The notes beneath the pieces are model-generated. The model was not told the DNA's origin, did not search any database, and was given only the letters and a program-made list of their open reading frames with translations. The translations under genes and the position numbers were made by a program. This document shows, piece by piece, positions 33,085-43,039 of a DNA stretch of 64,000 nt. This DNA comes from RGIG7213 sp045544195 (GTDB lineage Bacteria; Bacillota; Clostridia; Oscillospirales; CAG-272), in contig JAZPYO010000040.1 of the NCBI GenBank assembly GCA_045544195.1, positions 1 to 64,000 of the forward strand, read 5' to 3'. Positions within the stretch are counted from its first letter, which is position 1; each line of letters begins with the position of its first letter.

Positions 33085-36000
33085 TTAATCCAGCTTTCCG
33101 ATCTTTTGCTCTATTTCGTCAACGTCTACTGAAAGTATCTTGGATATACCCTTCGTAGGCATCGTTACACCGTACAGTCTGTCAGCAGATTCCATCGTAC
33201 CTCTTCTGTGGGAAATAAGGATAAACTGCGTTTTTTTCTTATTTTCCGTAAGATAATCGGCAAATCTGTCAACGTTCACCTCATCAAGCGCCGCCTCTAT
33301 CTCATCAAGCAATATGAACGGCGTGGGATTTACCTCAAGCAACGCAAAATACAGCGCTATGGCGACGAACGATTGCTCACCGCCTGAAAGCAGTGACAGG
33401 CTCTTGATTATCTTACCCGGGGGTGCAACGTTAATATCTATACCGGATTCAAGCACATTATCCGGCTCTGCAAGTCTTATTTCCGCAGTTCCTCCGCCGA
33501 AAAGCCTTGCAAACACTCTGCCAAAGCAGGTGTTTATCTCCGTTATCGCCTCTGTGAACGCTTGCTTCATTTCCTCATCGAGCTTATAGATTATCTCCTC
33601 AAGCTCCGTTTTGGCTTTTTTGAGATCCTCTGTTTGCACTGTCATAAAGTCGTAACGCTCCTTGACGCTCTTGTATTCCTCAGGAGCATTTACGTTAACG
33701 TGACCCAGCGCACGTATCTTATTTTTCAATTCCGCCTGATGCTTTGCGTTTTCCGCTCTGTTTTCACGTGTTATCTGTATTGAAAGCGGTATTTCCTTCG
33801 CCTGCGAATACGTCAGCTCGTGATCCTCAAGCAGTACCGTTGAAAGCTTTTCTCTTTTTTCCTCAGCATTCAACAGCCTTGATTCGTATGACGTATATTC
33901 ACGGAACATCAGCTCCTTTTTATGAGCCTTTTCCTTTTCGGCGTTTCGTGAAGCATTCAGAGCGCTTTCAAGCTGAAGCGCCTGTGAAGACAGATCTGCA
34001 AGAACCGATCTTGATTTTTCGATCTGCGCATCGAGCTCCTCAGCCTCCTTGCCCGATCTTAACGCAAGCTCGGTATGATCTTCATACGATTTTTTAAGAA
34101 ATGCTATTCTTTCCTGTGCTTCTTTTGCTCTTTGTCCTGCGCTGAACGCTCTTTCGGTAAGCTCCTTAAGAACACCTGCTTCAAGCTGCAGCACCTTTGC
34201 ATTTTCAGCTATTGATATATCAGATGACGATATGCTTTTGCGGTATTCCTCCTGAGAAGCGTTGCCGTCCTGTATCTGTTGCTCAACAGATGCCAGATGC
34301 GCCGTTTTTTCATCAAGCTCCTTACTGAGCACTAAAAGCCTTGCTGAATTTTCTTCCTTTTCCTTTAGTCTGCGTTCGCCTCTGGCGCTGATATCCTTTT
34401 TCTCATCTTCAAGCTCATGTAAGCGTGATCTGTCTGTGCTTATCTGTGCCAAAAGCACCTGAAGCTGAGTGTTCTCCGCATTCATAAGCGAGGTAATGAT
34501 AGAAGACGAGTTTTCCGCATTCTGTGCGTTTATCTCATATTTCTGCTGTTGGGCAAGCACCGAGTCAAGCTGTCCTTGCAGCTCCTGCTGCTTTTTTTTG
34601 CCTTCATGTATCTGCTTTGTGAGAGTGTCTATCTGCGTGTTTCTTGAAAGCATTCCGCTGTCTGTTCTTGCAGATCCTCCCGTATAAGAGCCGCCGGCAT
34701 TTATAAGCTGACCGTCAAGAGTAACGATACGTATCTTATATCCGTACTTTTTGGCGAATACGGATGCCTTATCCATATTTTCAAACACGACTGTTCTGCC
34801 AAGCAGATTTCCGATCACTCCGCTGAATTTCTCATCGCACGATGCAAGAGAGGATGCAACGGCTATGTATCCGTCATTTTTGGACAGCTCCTGCTCTGTA
34901 TACTGCAAAAACATCGGCTTTATCGTTGATACAGGGTAGAATGTGGCTCGTCCTGCACCGTTTTTCTGCAGATGCCTTATAGCCGCCTTTGCCGCCGCAT
35001 CGTCCTTTACAACGATATTCTGCATTGCCGCGCCGAGTGCAGTCTCGATAGCGGTCGTATATTTGCCCTCTACCTTGATAAGCCTTGAAACAGGGCCGTA
35101 TATCTCGCCGCACATACCTCCGTCAGACGACTTGATATTTCCCTTTGAATACTCCTCAACAACAAATCTTACACTGTGGGAATATCCTTCCAGCAGCTCT
35201 TCCATACGGCGAAGATTGTCTACGCGATGTTTTTTTGAAGATATGTCTATGTATATTTCATTTATTTTGTCACGCAAAGCCTGTGCCTTGCTTGCACACT
35301 GCGCGGAAAGCTCTCTTTGTGCCTTAGCCTCGCCTGCTGCTTCGGAATACTTTTCCTCGTAATCCTTTATGACCTTTTCGGATCTTTCGGCTCTTTCCTG
35401 TATCATTTCAAGGCTTTGGCGTTTTTGCGCTATCTCAGAGTCAAGACCTATGGCTCTTGCCTCGTCCTCACCGTCACCCGTATCGGATACGGACAGCTTT
35501 ATCCGTATATCCGTTATTTCATCCTTGAGGTCTTGTATTTTCTTCTGACACTCGTCAGCCTCTGCGCTTCTTTCCTCAAGCTGACGGGTTATTTCTTCGT
35601 ACCGTGCGGCAAGAAGCGCTCTTTGCGCTGAAAGCTGTACGCCTTTTTCTTCAGCTTCTCTTACCGCCTGCTCCTTTTCGCTTATGCGCTGCGCAAGCTC
35701 CTGTGAATCGCTGACGGCAGCTCTGTATATCTCCTCTGCTGCGGATGTGTCCGCCTTGATATGCTCAAGCTCCTTCAAAGCAACTGAAGCATCTCCGCTC
35801 CTTTGGAATTTTTTCTCCGTCAAGGCGGTTATCTTTTCGCCTTCAATATCCTGCAAGCGCTTGTTTTCGCGTGTTTTTTCCATTATGGATTCGGTCTTTT
35901 CCTCCAAAGACGCAAGCTCGGTTGACGCAAGCTCAAGCTCTGTTTTATATAACTCATACGAGCCTCTGAGCTTTTTTATCTCCTCTGTAAGAAGTGCCAT

Positions 36001-36705
36001 ATCATAAAGCCACAGAGCTATGTCAAGCTCCTTCTTTTCGCCGTGAAGCACAAGGTACTTTTTCGCCTTTTCAGCTTCCTTTTCAAGAGGGCCTACTCTT
36101 TGCTCAAGCTCGTTAAGAATGTCAAGCACACGTGCCAGATTGTCCTCTGTAACGGCGAGCTTCTTCGCGCTCTCGTTTTTGGAGAACTTGTATTTTGATA
36201 TACCCGCGGCTTCCTCGAAAACGCTTCTGCGTTCCTCGCTTTTTCTTGACACTATTTCAGCTATTTTACCCTGACCGATTACCGAATATCCGTCCCTGCC
36301 TATGCCTGTATTCATAAACAGCTTGTGTATATCCTTAAGTCTGCACGGTTTGCCGTTTATAAGGTAGTCGCTGTCACCGCCTCTGAAATATCTGCGTGTG
36401 ACCGTTACGGTATCGTATTCTATATTCAATCTGCCCTCGGGCGAAGAATTGTCAAGGCAGAGCGTTACCTGGGCAAATGACCCCGGCTTTCTGCTCTCGC
36501 AGCCGCCGAAGATAACATCCTCCATCTTTGTGCCTCTGATGCTTCTTGACGATACCTCTCCCAAAACCCAGCGCATAGCATCTGCAATATTTGATTTACC
36601 GCTTCCGTTAGGGCCGATGATAACGGTTATTCCCTCGTTGAACGAAAGCGTAGTCTTATCCGGAAAGGATTTAAAGCCCTGAAGCTCGATAGATTTTAAA
36701 TACAT
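33085..36705 (-). CDS. smc: chromosome partition protein SMC
   Basis: SMC forms the condensin ring with ScpA and ScpB (not in this window). The N-terminal ATPase part has GPNGSGKSNIADAMRWVLGE. Two long coiled coils flank a hinge around residues 520-650 (IYGPVSRLIKVEGKY, ATFYPVST, GGSYTGGSARTDSG). The C-terminal ATPase half has the signature LSGGEQSFVAIAL and Walker B FILLDEIEAALDEVN. The 1206-aa length is normal. It overlaps the upstream radical SAM gene by 10 nt. Confidence 0.98.
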   Translation of the reverse strand: MYLKSIELQGFKSFPDKTTLSFNEGITVIIGPNGSGKSNIADAMRWVLGEVSSRSIRGTKMEDVIFGGCESRKPGSFAQVTLCLDNSSPEGRLNIEYDTVTVTRRYFRGGDSDYLINGKPCRLKDIHKLFMNTGIGRDGYSVIGQGKIAEIVSRKSEERRSVFEEAAGISKYKFSKNESAKKLAVTEDNLARVLDILNELEQRVGPLEKEAEKAKKYLVLHGEKKELDIALWLYDMALLTEEIKKLRGSYELYKTELELASTELASLEEKTESIMEKTRENKRLQDIEGEKITALTEKKFQRSGDASVALKELEHIKADTSAAEEIYRAAVSDSQELAQRISEKEQAVREAEEKGVQLSAQRALLAARYEEITRQLEERSAEADECQKKIQDLKDEITDIRIKLSVSDTGDGEDEARAIGLDSEIAQKRQSLEMIQERAERSEKVIKDYEEKYSEAAGEAKAQRELSAQCASKAQALRDKINEIYIDISSKKHRVDNLRRMEELLEGYSHSVRFVVEEYSKGNIKSSDGGMCGEIYGPVSRLIKVEGKYTTAIETALGAAMQNIVVKDDAAAKAAIRHLQKNGAGRATFYPVSTIKPMFLQYTEQELSKNDGYIAVASSLASCDEKFSGVIGNLLGRTVVFENMDKASVFAKKYGYKIRIVTLDGQLINAGGSYTGGSARTDSGMLSRNTQIDTLTKQIHEGKKKQQELQGQLDSVLAQQQKYEINAQNAENSSSIITSLMNAENTQLQVLLAQISTDRSRLHELEDEKKDISARGERRLKEKEENSARLLVLSKELDEKTAHLASVEQQIQDGNASQEEYRKSISSSDISIAENAKVLQLEAGVLKELTERAFSAGQRAKEAQERIAFLKKSYEDHTELALRSGKEAEELDAQIEKSRSVLADLSSQALQLESALNASRNAEKEKAHKKELMFREYTSYESRLLNAEEKREKLSTVLLEDHELTYSQAKEIPLSIQITRENRAENAKHQAELKNKIRALGHVNVNAPEEYKSVKERYDFMTVQTEDLKKAKTELEEIIYKLDEEMKQAFTEAITEINTCFGRVFARLFGGGTAEIRLAEPDNVLESGIDINVAPPGKIIKSLSLLSGGEQSFVAIALYFALLEVNPTPFILLDEIEAALDEVNVDRFADYLTENKKKTQFILISHRRGTMESADRLYGVTMPTKGISKILSVDVDEIEQKIGKLD

Positions 36706-37742
36706 CGGCTGCCCCTCCTTGCATCCGCCACGACCCTTATGCTTATTTCAAAAGGCTTCATAGCTTCCTTTTCTGTTATCTTGATTTTATAAAGTCCGTA
36801 TTTTTCAAGCAAAATACGTTTGTTTTCTTTATTTATTCCCGCTACTGCCGACGATGCTCCGACTGTGCATTCCACGTTCAGAAATGCACATTTCAGCTCG
36901 TCCGACGTGTATTTATCGAGCTTTTCGCACAAAAGCTCCAGATATATCGCCCCGTCCACCATAACACCTATTGCAGACTGGTATTCGCCTGCTGCGATAT
37001 CGCCGTCAGATGAAAGATTATCCTGCGCCTGAAGTCCGAGCCGTATAACAGGCACGTTATTCTTCAAAAATACCTTTTTGACTTCCTTTGCTCTGTAAAT
37101 ATTTTCACTTGCATCAACGGGTGTATATTCACCGCTTTCGGTCATTTTTGCAAGCGCTGTTTCCTTGAAAACGACAAGCGGATATATTCTTGCTCCGTCT
37201 GCGTTCATATCGCATATGTCCTGAGCGGTCTTGATTTCGTCGCTCAGAGCAGAGCGTGGCAGACATATCATCATCTGACCGATCAGCTCAAATCCATGCT
37301 CCTTTACAGCCCTCATAGCCTTTAAAGAGCATTCTGCGCTGTGTCCTCTGCGGCTTGCCGTCAGAACTGTGTCCGATGTGCTTTGTATTCCGAGCTCCAC
37401 CGTTTTAACACCGTAGCTTTCCAGAATATCAAGTATTTCGCTGTTTATGTAATCGGGGCGTGTTGAGCAACGCATTGAATCGACCGCGCCTGCCCTTATA
37501 TATCCATATCCGATCTTCAACAGCTTTATCATAAGTCCTCGGTCTATTCCCGTAAATGAACCGCCGAAAAAGGCTATTTGCGCCTTTCTGCCGTTCAGCG
37601 TTGAAAGAGCGGACTCTATTTGCGGAATAACACTGCTTGCATCGAATTCATCATGCCCTGTTATTTTACGCTGATTGCAGAATACGCAATCGTTGGGACA
37701 GCCGAGATGCGGGATAAATATCGGTATATTTGCGTGCTTCAT
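36696..37742 (-). CDS. radical SAM protein (Elp3-like family)
   Basis: The cluster motif is HLGCPNDCVFCNQR (CxxxCxxC) at about residue 14, followed by FFGGSFTGID and STRPDYI, VELGIQS, RRGHSAECSLKAMR and MMICLPRS motifs. This order is typical of the Elp3/YhcC-type radical SAM group often found between rnc and smc in Clostridia. No acetyltransferase domain follows; the C-terminal about 70 residues are of unknown role. The substrate is unknown, though a tRNA-related task is likely given relatives. It overlaps rnc by 4 nt and smc by 10 nt. Confidence 0.9.
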   Translation of the reverse strand: MKHANIPIFIPHLGCPNDCVFCNQRKITGHDEFDASSVIPQIESALSTLNGRKAQIAFFGGSFTGIDRGLMIKLLKIGYGYIRAGAVDSMRCSTRPDYINSEILDILESYGVKTVELGIQSTSDTVLTASRRGHSAECSLKAMRAVKEHGFELIGQMMICLPRSALSDEIKTAQDICDMNADGARIYPLVVFKETALAKMTESGEYTPVDASENIYRAKEVKKVFLKNNVPVIRLGLQAQDNLSSDGDIAAGEYQSAIGVMVDGAIYLELLCEKLDKYTSDELKCAFLNVECTVGASSAVAGINKENKRILLEKYGLYKIKITEKEAMKPFEISIRVVADARRGSRCI

Positions 37743-38449
37743 TCTTTTATGACACCGAACAGTATAAGGGCGCTTTTCGCCGCCTGCTGCTCTGCTGCGC
37801 GCTTTGTCTTTCCCTTGCCCGAGCCCACGGTAGAACCGTCAACAACGGCATCGGTATAAAATATCTTATCGTGATGGGGACCTTCCTCGCCTGTAAGAAT
37901 GTATTCAAGCACAGCTCCCGGCGTTTCCTGAACAAACTGCTGAAGAAGCGTTTTATAGTCCGTATTCTGCCCGGGCACGATATGCTTTTCGATTTCGGGA
38001 ATTATCAGCGGATACAGAAAATCCTCTGCGCTTTTTCTTCCCCCATCGATGTAAACCGACGCTAAAAACGCTTCAAAGGCATCGGCAACTATTGATCTTT
38101 TTTCTCTGCCGTTATTCTGCTCCTCGCCCTTACCCAAACGCAAATGCGCGCCGAGATCTATCTTATTTGCAAGAACGTACAGACCGTCCTCGCAAATAAC
38201 TGCCGCTCTTGTACGTGTCAGCTCTCCCTCAGGAAGATCGGGATACTTGAAGAACATATATTCACTCACGAGCAGGCTCAGTATTGAGTCTCCGAAAAAC
38301 TCAAGACGCTCATTACATTCGTTTTTCGTCATTCTGTTTTCGTTGGCATACGACGAATGTGTCAGAGCCAGCGTAAGATATTCCGTGCTTTTAAACGTAT
38401 ATCCGCTCGTTTTATAAAGATCGTTGAGATCGGCGTTGTATTTGATCAT
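37739..38449 (-). CDS. rnc: ribonuclease III
   Basis: Cleaves double-stranded RNA in rRNA and mRNA processing. The catalytic signature is NERLEFFGDSILSLLVSEYMF near residue 42, with DAFEAFLASVYIDGG supplying the further acidic metal ligands. The C-terminal dsRNA-binding domain covers about 160-236 (DYKTLLQQFVQETPG ... KGKTKRAAEQQAAKSALI). The 236-aa length is normal. It lies 30 nt downstream of plsX, the largest gap in the block; an acpP gene often found between the two is absent. Confidence 0.97.
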   Translation of the reverse strand: MIKYNADLNDLYKTSGYTFKSTEYLTLALTHSSYANENRMTKNECNERLEFFGDSILSLLVSEYMFFKYPDLPEGELTRTRAAVICEDGLYVLANKIDLGAHLRLGKGEEQNNGREKRSIVADAFEAFLASVYIDGGRKSAEDFLYPLIIPEIEKHIVPGQNTDYKTLLQQFVQETPGAVLEYILTGEEGPHHDKIFYTDAVVDGSTVGSGKGKTKRAAEQQAAKSALILFGVIKE

Positions 38450-38479
38450 TTTTTAAAACCTTTCCTATCGCGCTTGTAT

Positions 38480-39511
38480 TCAGCCTTCCTCGCAGGACTT
38501 TTCAAGCCTTTGACGCACCTTTACGTTTTTGGATGCCTTTTCTGCTATTATATCTATCAACCCTGAATTATAAAAGCTCTCAGCCTGTAAAATTGCATTT
38601 TTTATCGCCTCTCCGTCAGACGAGCCGTGCGCCTTTATGACGGGCTTTGACAGGCCGATAAACGGTGCTCCGCCGTATTGAGAGGCAGAAAAATCCTTTT
38701 TCATTTTTTTCAGCTCGCTCTTTACCATAAGATACGCCAATTTTGACGCAATACCGCTTGTGAATACACCCTTGAGTCTGTCCATAAAGAACGATGCAAG
38801 CCCCTCTGTGTATTTCAGAACGATATTTCCCGTAAAGCCGTCTGTCACAAGAACATCGCACACTCCAAACGGAACATCCTTCCCCTCTACGTTGCCTATG
38901 AAATCTATATCCTCGCAGCCTTTAAGAGCAGCGTGCATTTCGAGCGCTGACAAAGTGCCCTTATGCTCCTCGCTTCCGTTGTTAAGAACGCCGACCTTGG
39001 GAGAGTTGACATTCAGAATGTGCTTTGCGTACAGTGAGCCCATAATTGCAAACTGCTCGGCAAACTCGCCGCTTACCGACAGGTTTGCGCCCGAATCAAG
39101 CAAAAGTAACGGCTTTTGAAGCGGCAATACGGTGGCGATAGCCGCCCGTCTTATCCCCTTTATCGGCTTTATAATATACGTCGCCGATGCAAAAAGCGCG
39201 CCTGTACTGCCTGCGCCTACATATGCGTCGGCATTACCTTCCGCAACGTAACGCAAGCCCTTTGCCATTGAACTGTTCTTTTTTTCACGCACTGCACTGC
39301 GCGGGTTATCCTCCATTGTGATGACCTGCTCACAGTGAAGTATTTCAAAATCGGATGCATCGGCATCGCATTTTTGCAATGCCTCTTTGATCATGCTTTC
39401 GTCGCCCGCTATGATTATTTTTGACGACGTCTTACCGTATGCCTGAGCTACGCCCCTGATAAGCTCCTCGGGAGCTTTATCCGCCCCCATAACATCAATC
39501 AGTATTCTCAT
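38480..39511 (-). CDS. plsX: phosphate acyltransferase PlsX
   Basis: PlsX converts acyl-ACP to acyl-phosphate for PlsY in phospholipid synthesis. MRILIDVMGADKAPEEL opens the protein, with SAVREKKNSSMAKGL, GAGSTGALFASA, GVLNNGSEEHKG and GFTGNIVLKYTEG as conserved blocks. The 343-aa length is typical. Its start overlaps the trmFO stop by 4 nt. Confidence 0.97.
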   Translation of the reverse strand: MRILIDVMGADKAPEELIRGVAQAYGKTSSKIIIAGDESMIKEALQKCDADASDFEILHCEQVITMEDNPRSAVREKKNSSMAKGLRYVAEGNADAYVGAGSTGALFASATYIIKPIKGIRRAAIATVLPLQKPLLLLDSGANLSVSGEFAEQFAIMGSLYAKHILNVNSPKVGVLNNGSEEHKGTLSALEMHAALKGCEDIDFIGNVEGKDVPFGVCDVLVTDGFTGNIVLKYTEGLASFFMDRLKGVFTSGIASKLAYLMVKSELKKMKKDFSASQYGGAPFIGLSKPVIKAHGSSDGEAIKNAILQAESFYNSGLIDIIAEKASKNVKVRQRLEKSCEEG

Positions 39512-40818
39512 ATGCTGTCTTTAACTCCGTCAATATATTCAAGTGCTCTGTCAGCATAGTAATCGTATCTGCCTCGTTTACCGCCTCTGACCTTTATGCT
39601 CGGCGGAGCTATCAAGCCGAAATTGGCATTCATCGGCTGAAAATCCGTTCCGTTGTATTCAGATATATATTTTGCCATGCTTCCTATAACGCACACATCA
39701 TCAAGTATTACAAACGGCTCATCTTTAGCCATTTGTGCGGCATTTATTCCGCAGATGAGTCCCGATGCGGCAGACTCAACGTATCCCTCAACGCCCGTTA
39801 TCTGCCCTGCGAAGAAAACACCCGGCATTTTTTTGAGCATATACGTTCTGTCCAGCAGCGACGGAGAGTTGATATACGTATTGCGATGCATTACTCCGTA
39901 TCTGAGGAACTCGGCGTTTTCAAGCCCCGGGATCATTCCGAATACGCGCTTTTGCTCGCCAAACGTGAGATGAGTCTGAAATCCCACAAGATTATACATC
40001 GTCTTTTCAAGATTTTCCGCTCTGAGCTGAACAACAGCATACGGCTCCTTACCCGTTTTGGGATCAACAAGTCCGACAGGCTTCATAGGGCCGAAAAGGA
40101 GCGTATCCTCACCGCGCTTTGCCATTACCTCAACGGGCATACATCCCTCAAACACCTTCGGGTCGCTGTCACATCCGTGCAAATGCGCACCCTCGGCATT
40201 GATGAGAGCATCGTAAAACACTGCGTATTCTTCCTTTGTCATAGGACAGTTCAGGTATGCCGCTTCACCCTTGTCATATCGGGATTGCTCAAACACCTTA
40301 CTGCGATCTATGCTGTCTGATGAAACGATCGGCGCGGCGGCATCGTAAAAATGAAGACCGTCACCGCATATCTGTCCTATTTTTTCACTGAGCGCATCGC
40401 TCGTTAAAGGACCTGTTGCAATTACCGTAATACCGCCGTTTTCGATCTGCCTTACCTCTTGGCTGATAACGCTGATATTCGGATGATTTCTGATCTTTTC
40501 GGTGATATATGCGGAAAATTTTTCTCTGTCAACCGCAAGCGATGATCCCGCAGGAACACTTGTAGCATCTGCCGCCTCCATAACGAGCGAGCCGAGACGC
40601 CTCATTTCCTCCTTAAGTAATCCTACTGCATTGAATATCTGCATGGAACGCAGGGAATTTGAGCATACAAGCTCTGCAAAGCCGTCGCTTTTATGCGCAG
40701 GCGATCTTTTCTGCGGCTTCATTTCATACAGCTTGACCCGAACGCCCCTACGGGCTATCATATAAGCCGCCTCACAGCCCGCAAGACCTGCGCCTATTAC
40801 CTTTACTTCACCTGTCAT
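39508..40818 (-). CDS. trmFO: methylenetetrahydrofolate-tRNA-(uracil-5)-methyltransferase TrmFO
   Basis: TrmFO forms 5-methyluridine at position 54 of tRNA using methylene-THF and FAD. The FAD-binding start VIGAGLAGCEAAYMIARRG, the ELVCSNSLRS block with the catalytic Cys, FYDAAAPIV, and the FAGQITGVEGYVESAASGL C-terminal motif are all present. The ATG at 40818 (MTGEVKVIG) follows the topA stop after one base and is preferred over 40848, which lies within topA. About 436 aa. Confidence 0.96.
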   Translation of the reverse strand: MTGEVKVIGAGLAGCEAAYMIARRGVRVKLYEMKPQKRSPAHKSDGFAELVCSNSLRSMQIFNAVGLLKEEMRRLGSLVMEAADATSVPAGSSLAVDREKFSAYITEKIRNHPNISVISQEVRQIENGGITVIATGPLTSDALSEKIGQICGDGLHFYDAAAPIVSSDSIDRSKVFEQSRYDKGEAAYLNCPMTKEEYAVFYDALINAEGAHLHGCDSDPKVFEGCMPVEVMAKRGEDTLLFGPMKPVGLVDPKTGKEPYAVVQLRAENLEKTMYNLVGFQTHLTFGEQKRVFGMIPGLENAEFLRYGVMHRNTYINSPSLLDRTYMLKKMPGVFFAGQITGVEGYVESAASGLICGINAAQMAKDEPFVILDDVCVIGSMAKYISEYNGTDFQPMNANFGLIAPPSIKVRGGKRGRYDYYADRALEYIDGVKDSI

Positions 40819-40819
40819 A

Positions 40820-43039
40820 TCAGTTGCACTTTTCGTTAAGGCAAACATTTTCGCCCGATTTATTTGTGAACATTACCCCTCCGCACTTGGGGCATTTTTC
40901 CTTAGACGGAGCATTTGATGTCGAAAAATCGCATTTAGGGGCATTTGCACACGCATAATAATCGCCTCGTCTGCCGTTTTTCTTTTTGACTATATTTCCT
41001 CCGCACTTGGGGCAGGCTGCTCCCGTAGGCTCTGCCTTTTGCAGAGTATTGCGGCACTTGGGGAATTTTTCGCATGCGTAAAACTCGCCGTACGGTCCTG
41101 TACGAAGCACCATTGCAGCGCCGCATTTATCGCATATCATATCCGTTTTTACAGGCGGTGTTTTTTCCTTTTCGGGTACTACGTTTCCGTTTTTGTCTAT
41201 TCTTCGTGTATTTTTACATGCGGGATAATTGGGACAAGCTGCAAAATCACCGAAGCGTCCCGTCTTGATAACCATCTTTGCACCGCATTTGTCGCACGTT
41301 ATATCGGTGGTCTCGTCCTCAAATTTATATTTTTTGCCCTTTACTGTCTTTTCGGCATTTTCCAGCGTTACGCTGAAATCCTTCCAGAAATCACTGAGAA
41401 CTGCCTGCATTGTGGACTTTCCGTGAGCGATACCGTCAAGAGAGTCCTCCATATTTGCGGTGAATTTATAATCGACTATATTTGAGAAAAAGTCGGTCAT
41501 AAGCTGAGTTGTCACCTCACCGAGAGAGGTTGGCATAAGTGACTTGCCCGAACGCTTTACATAGTTTCTTCCAACTATCGTAGTAATGATGGGGGTAAAC
41601 GTACTCGGTCTGCCTATCCCCATTTCTTCAAGCTGCTTTATAAGCGTCGCTTCGGTAAATCTTGAAGGCGGCTCTGTGAAGTGCTGCTTTTTGATAAGGT
41701 CCTTCAGCGACAGAATATCACCCTCTGACACAGCGGGGAGCTTTACTCCTCTTTCCTCATCAACGCTGTCCTCGGTTTCCTCGTATACAGCCATATAGCC
41801 CTTGAATTTAACGGTATATCCGCTTGCTCTGTAATTGTATATACCTGCCGATATATCAAGCGTCACTGTATCAAGCTCCGCTGACGACATCTGGCTTGAA
41901 ACAAATCTGTCCCATATCAGCTTATACAGCTTATATTGATCTGAAGAGAGCTTATCCTTTATAAGTGCGGGAGGGAAATCGAGCGATGACGGTCTTATCG
42001 CCTCGTGTGCATCCTGCGCGCCCGATTTTGCCTTGAATACTCTTGCCTTTGACGGCAGATACTTCTTGCCGTATTCTGCGGAAATATATCCTCTGAGGTT
42101 TTCAAGAGCCTGATCCGATATGCGAAGCGAATCCGTTCTCATATATGTGATTATACCCTGTGTTCCCCCAAGCTCTGCTCCGAGATTTATACCCTCGTAA
42201 AGCTCCTGTGCCACCTTCATCGTTTTTTGCGAACGGAAATTGAGCTTTTTTGACGCCTCCTGCTGAAGCGTTGACGTTATAAACGGGGGCTGGGGATTTT
42301 TATATTTAAGACTTTTTTTAACGGACGTTACACGGAATTGCTCCTTTTTGCTTCCTTCCTCCGCCGCCTGTGCCTCCTCAGCATTGGTTATTTCGGTCTT
42401 CGTGCCGTTTATGCCGAAAAATCTTGCAATAAAGCATTCATTTTTTTCCGTTTCAAGCTCCGCCTGCAACGACCAGTATTCCTTTGGAACGAATGCTCTG
42501 ATCTCGTTTTCTCTGTCAACGATTATCTTTGTTGCAACCGACTGAACTCTTCCTGCGGAAAGACCGCTTTTTACAGTATGCCACAAAAACGGACTGAGCT
42601 TGTAGCCCACTATTCTGTCAAGTATTCTGCGTGCCTGCTGAGAGTCAACAAGATCCATATCTATCTTTCGGGGGTGGTCTATGGCATAACGCACAGCGTC
42701 CTTTGTAAGCTCGTTATACGTTACTCTGCTCGTCTTTGCCTCGTCACATTCAAGCGCCGTTGCAAGATGCCAGGCGATAGCCTCTCCCTCACGGTCAGGG
42801 TCCGTTGCGAGAAATATCTCATCTGCCTGCATCACTTCTTTTTTAAGCGAATTAATAAGCTCGCTTTTGCTTCTGATATTAACGTATTTCGCCTTGAAGC
42901 CGTTTTCTATATCAACACCGAGTGAGCTTTTGGGCAGATCCTTTACATGACCCACAGATGCTACGACCTTATACCCCTGTCCAAGATATCCCTTGATCGT
43001 TCCCGCCTTACCGGGTGACTCGATAATAACAAGTTTCAT
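40820..43039 (-). CDS. topA: DNA topoisomerase I
   Basis: Relaxes negative supercoils. A Toprim domain opens the protein (KLVIIESPGKAGTIKGYLG, ATDPDREGEAIAW), and the catalytic Tyr is in GIITYMRTDSLRIS. Near the C-terminus, from about residue 585, there are four zinc ribbons of CxxCG...CxNYPxCK type, and the final CPKCGGVMFTNKSG unit. The 739-aa length is normal. It starts directly after dprA with no gap; trmFO follows after one base. Confidence 0.97.
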   Translation of the reverse strand: MKLVIIESPGKAGTIKGYLGQGYKVVASVGHVKDLPKSSLGVDIENGFKAKYVNIRSKSELINSLKKEVMQADEIFLATDPDREGEAIAWHLATALECDEAKTSRVTYNELTKDAVRYAIDHPRKIDMDLVDSQQARRILDRIVGYKLSPFLWHTVKSGLSAGRVQSVATKIIVDRENEIRAFVPKEYWSLQAELETEKNECFIARFFGINGTKTEITNAEEAQAAEEGSKKEQFRVTSVKKSLKYKNPQPPFITSTLQQEASKKLNFRSQKTMKVAQELYEGINLGAELGGTQGIITYMRTDSLRISDQALENLRGYISAEYGKKYLPSKARVFKAKSGAQDAHEAIRPSSLDFPPALIKDKLSSDQYKLYKLIWDRFVSSQMSSAELDTVTLDISAGIYNYRASGYTVKFKGYMAVYEETEDSVDEERGVKLPAVSEGDILSLKDLIKKQHFTEPPSRFTEATLIKQLEEMGIGRPSTFTPIITTIVGRNYVKRSGKSLMPTSLGEVTTQLMTDFFSNIVDYKFTANMEDSLDGIAHGKSTMQAVLSDFWKDFSVTLENAEKTVKGKKYKFEDETTDITCDKCGAKMVIKTGRFGDFAACPNYPACKNTRRIDKNGNVVPEKEKTPPVKTDMICDKCGAAMVLRTGPYGEFYACEKFPKCRNTLQKAEPTGAACPKCGGNIVKKKNGRRGDYYACANAPKCDFSTSNAPSKEKCPKCGGVMFTNKSGENVCLNEKCN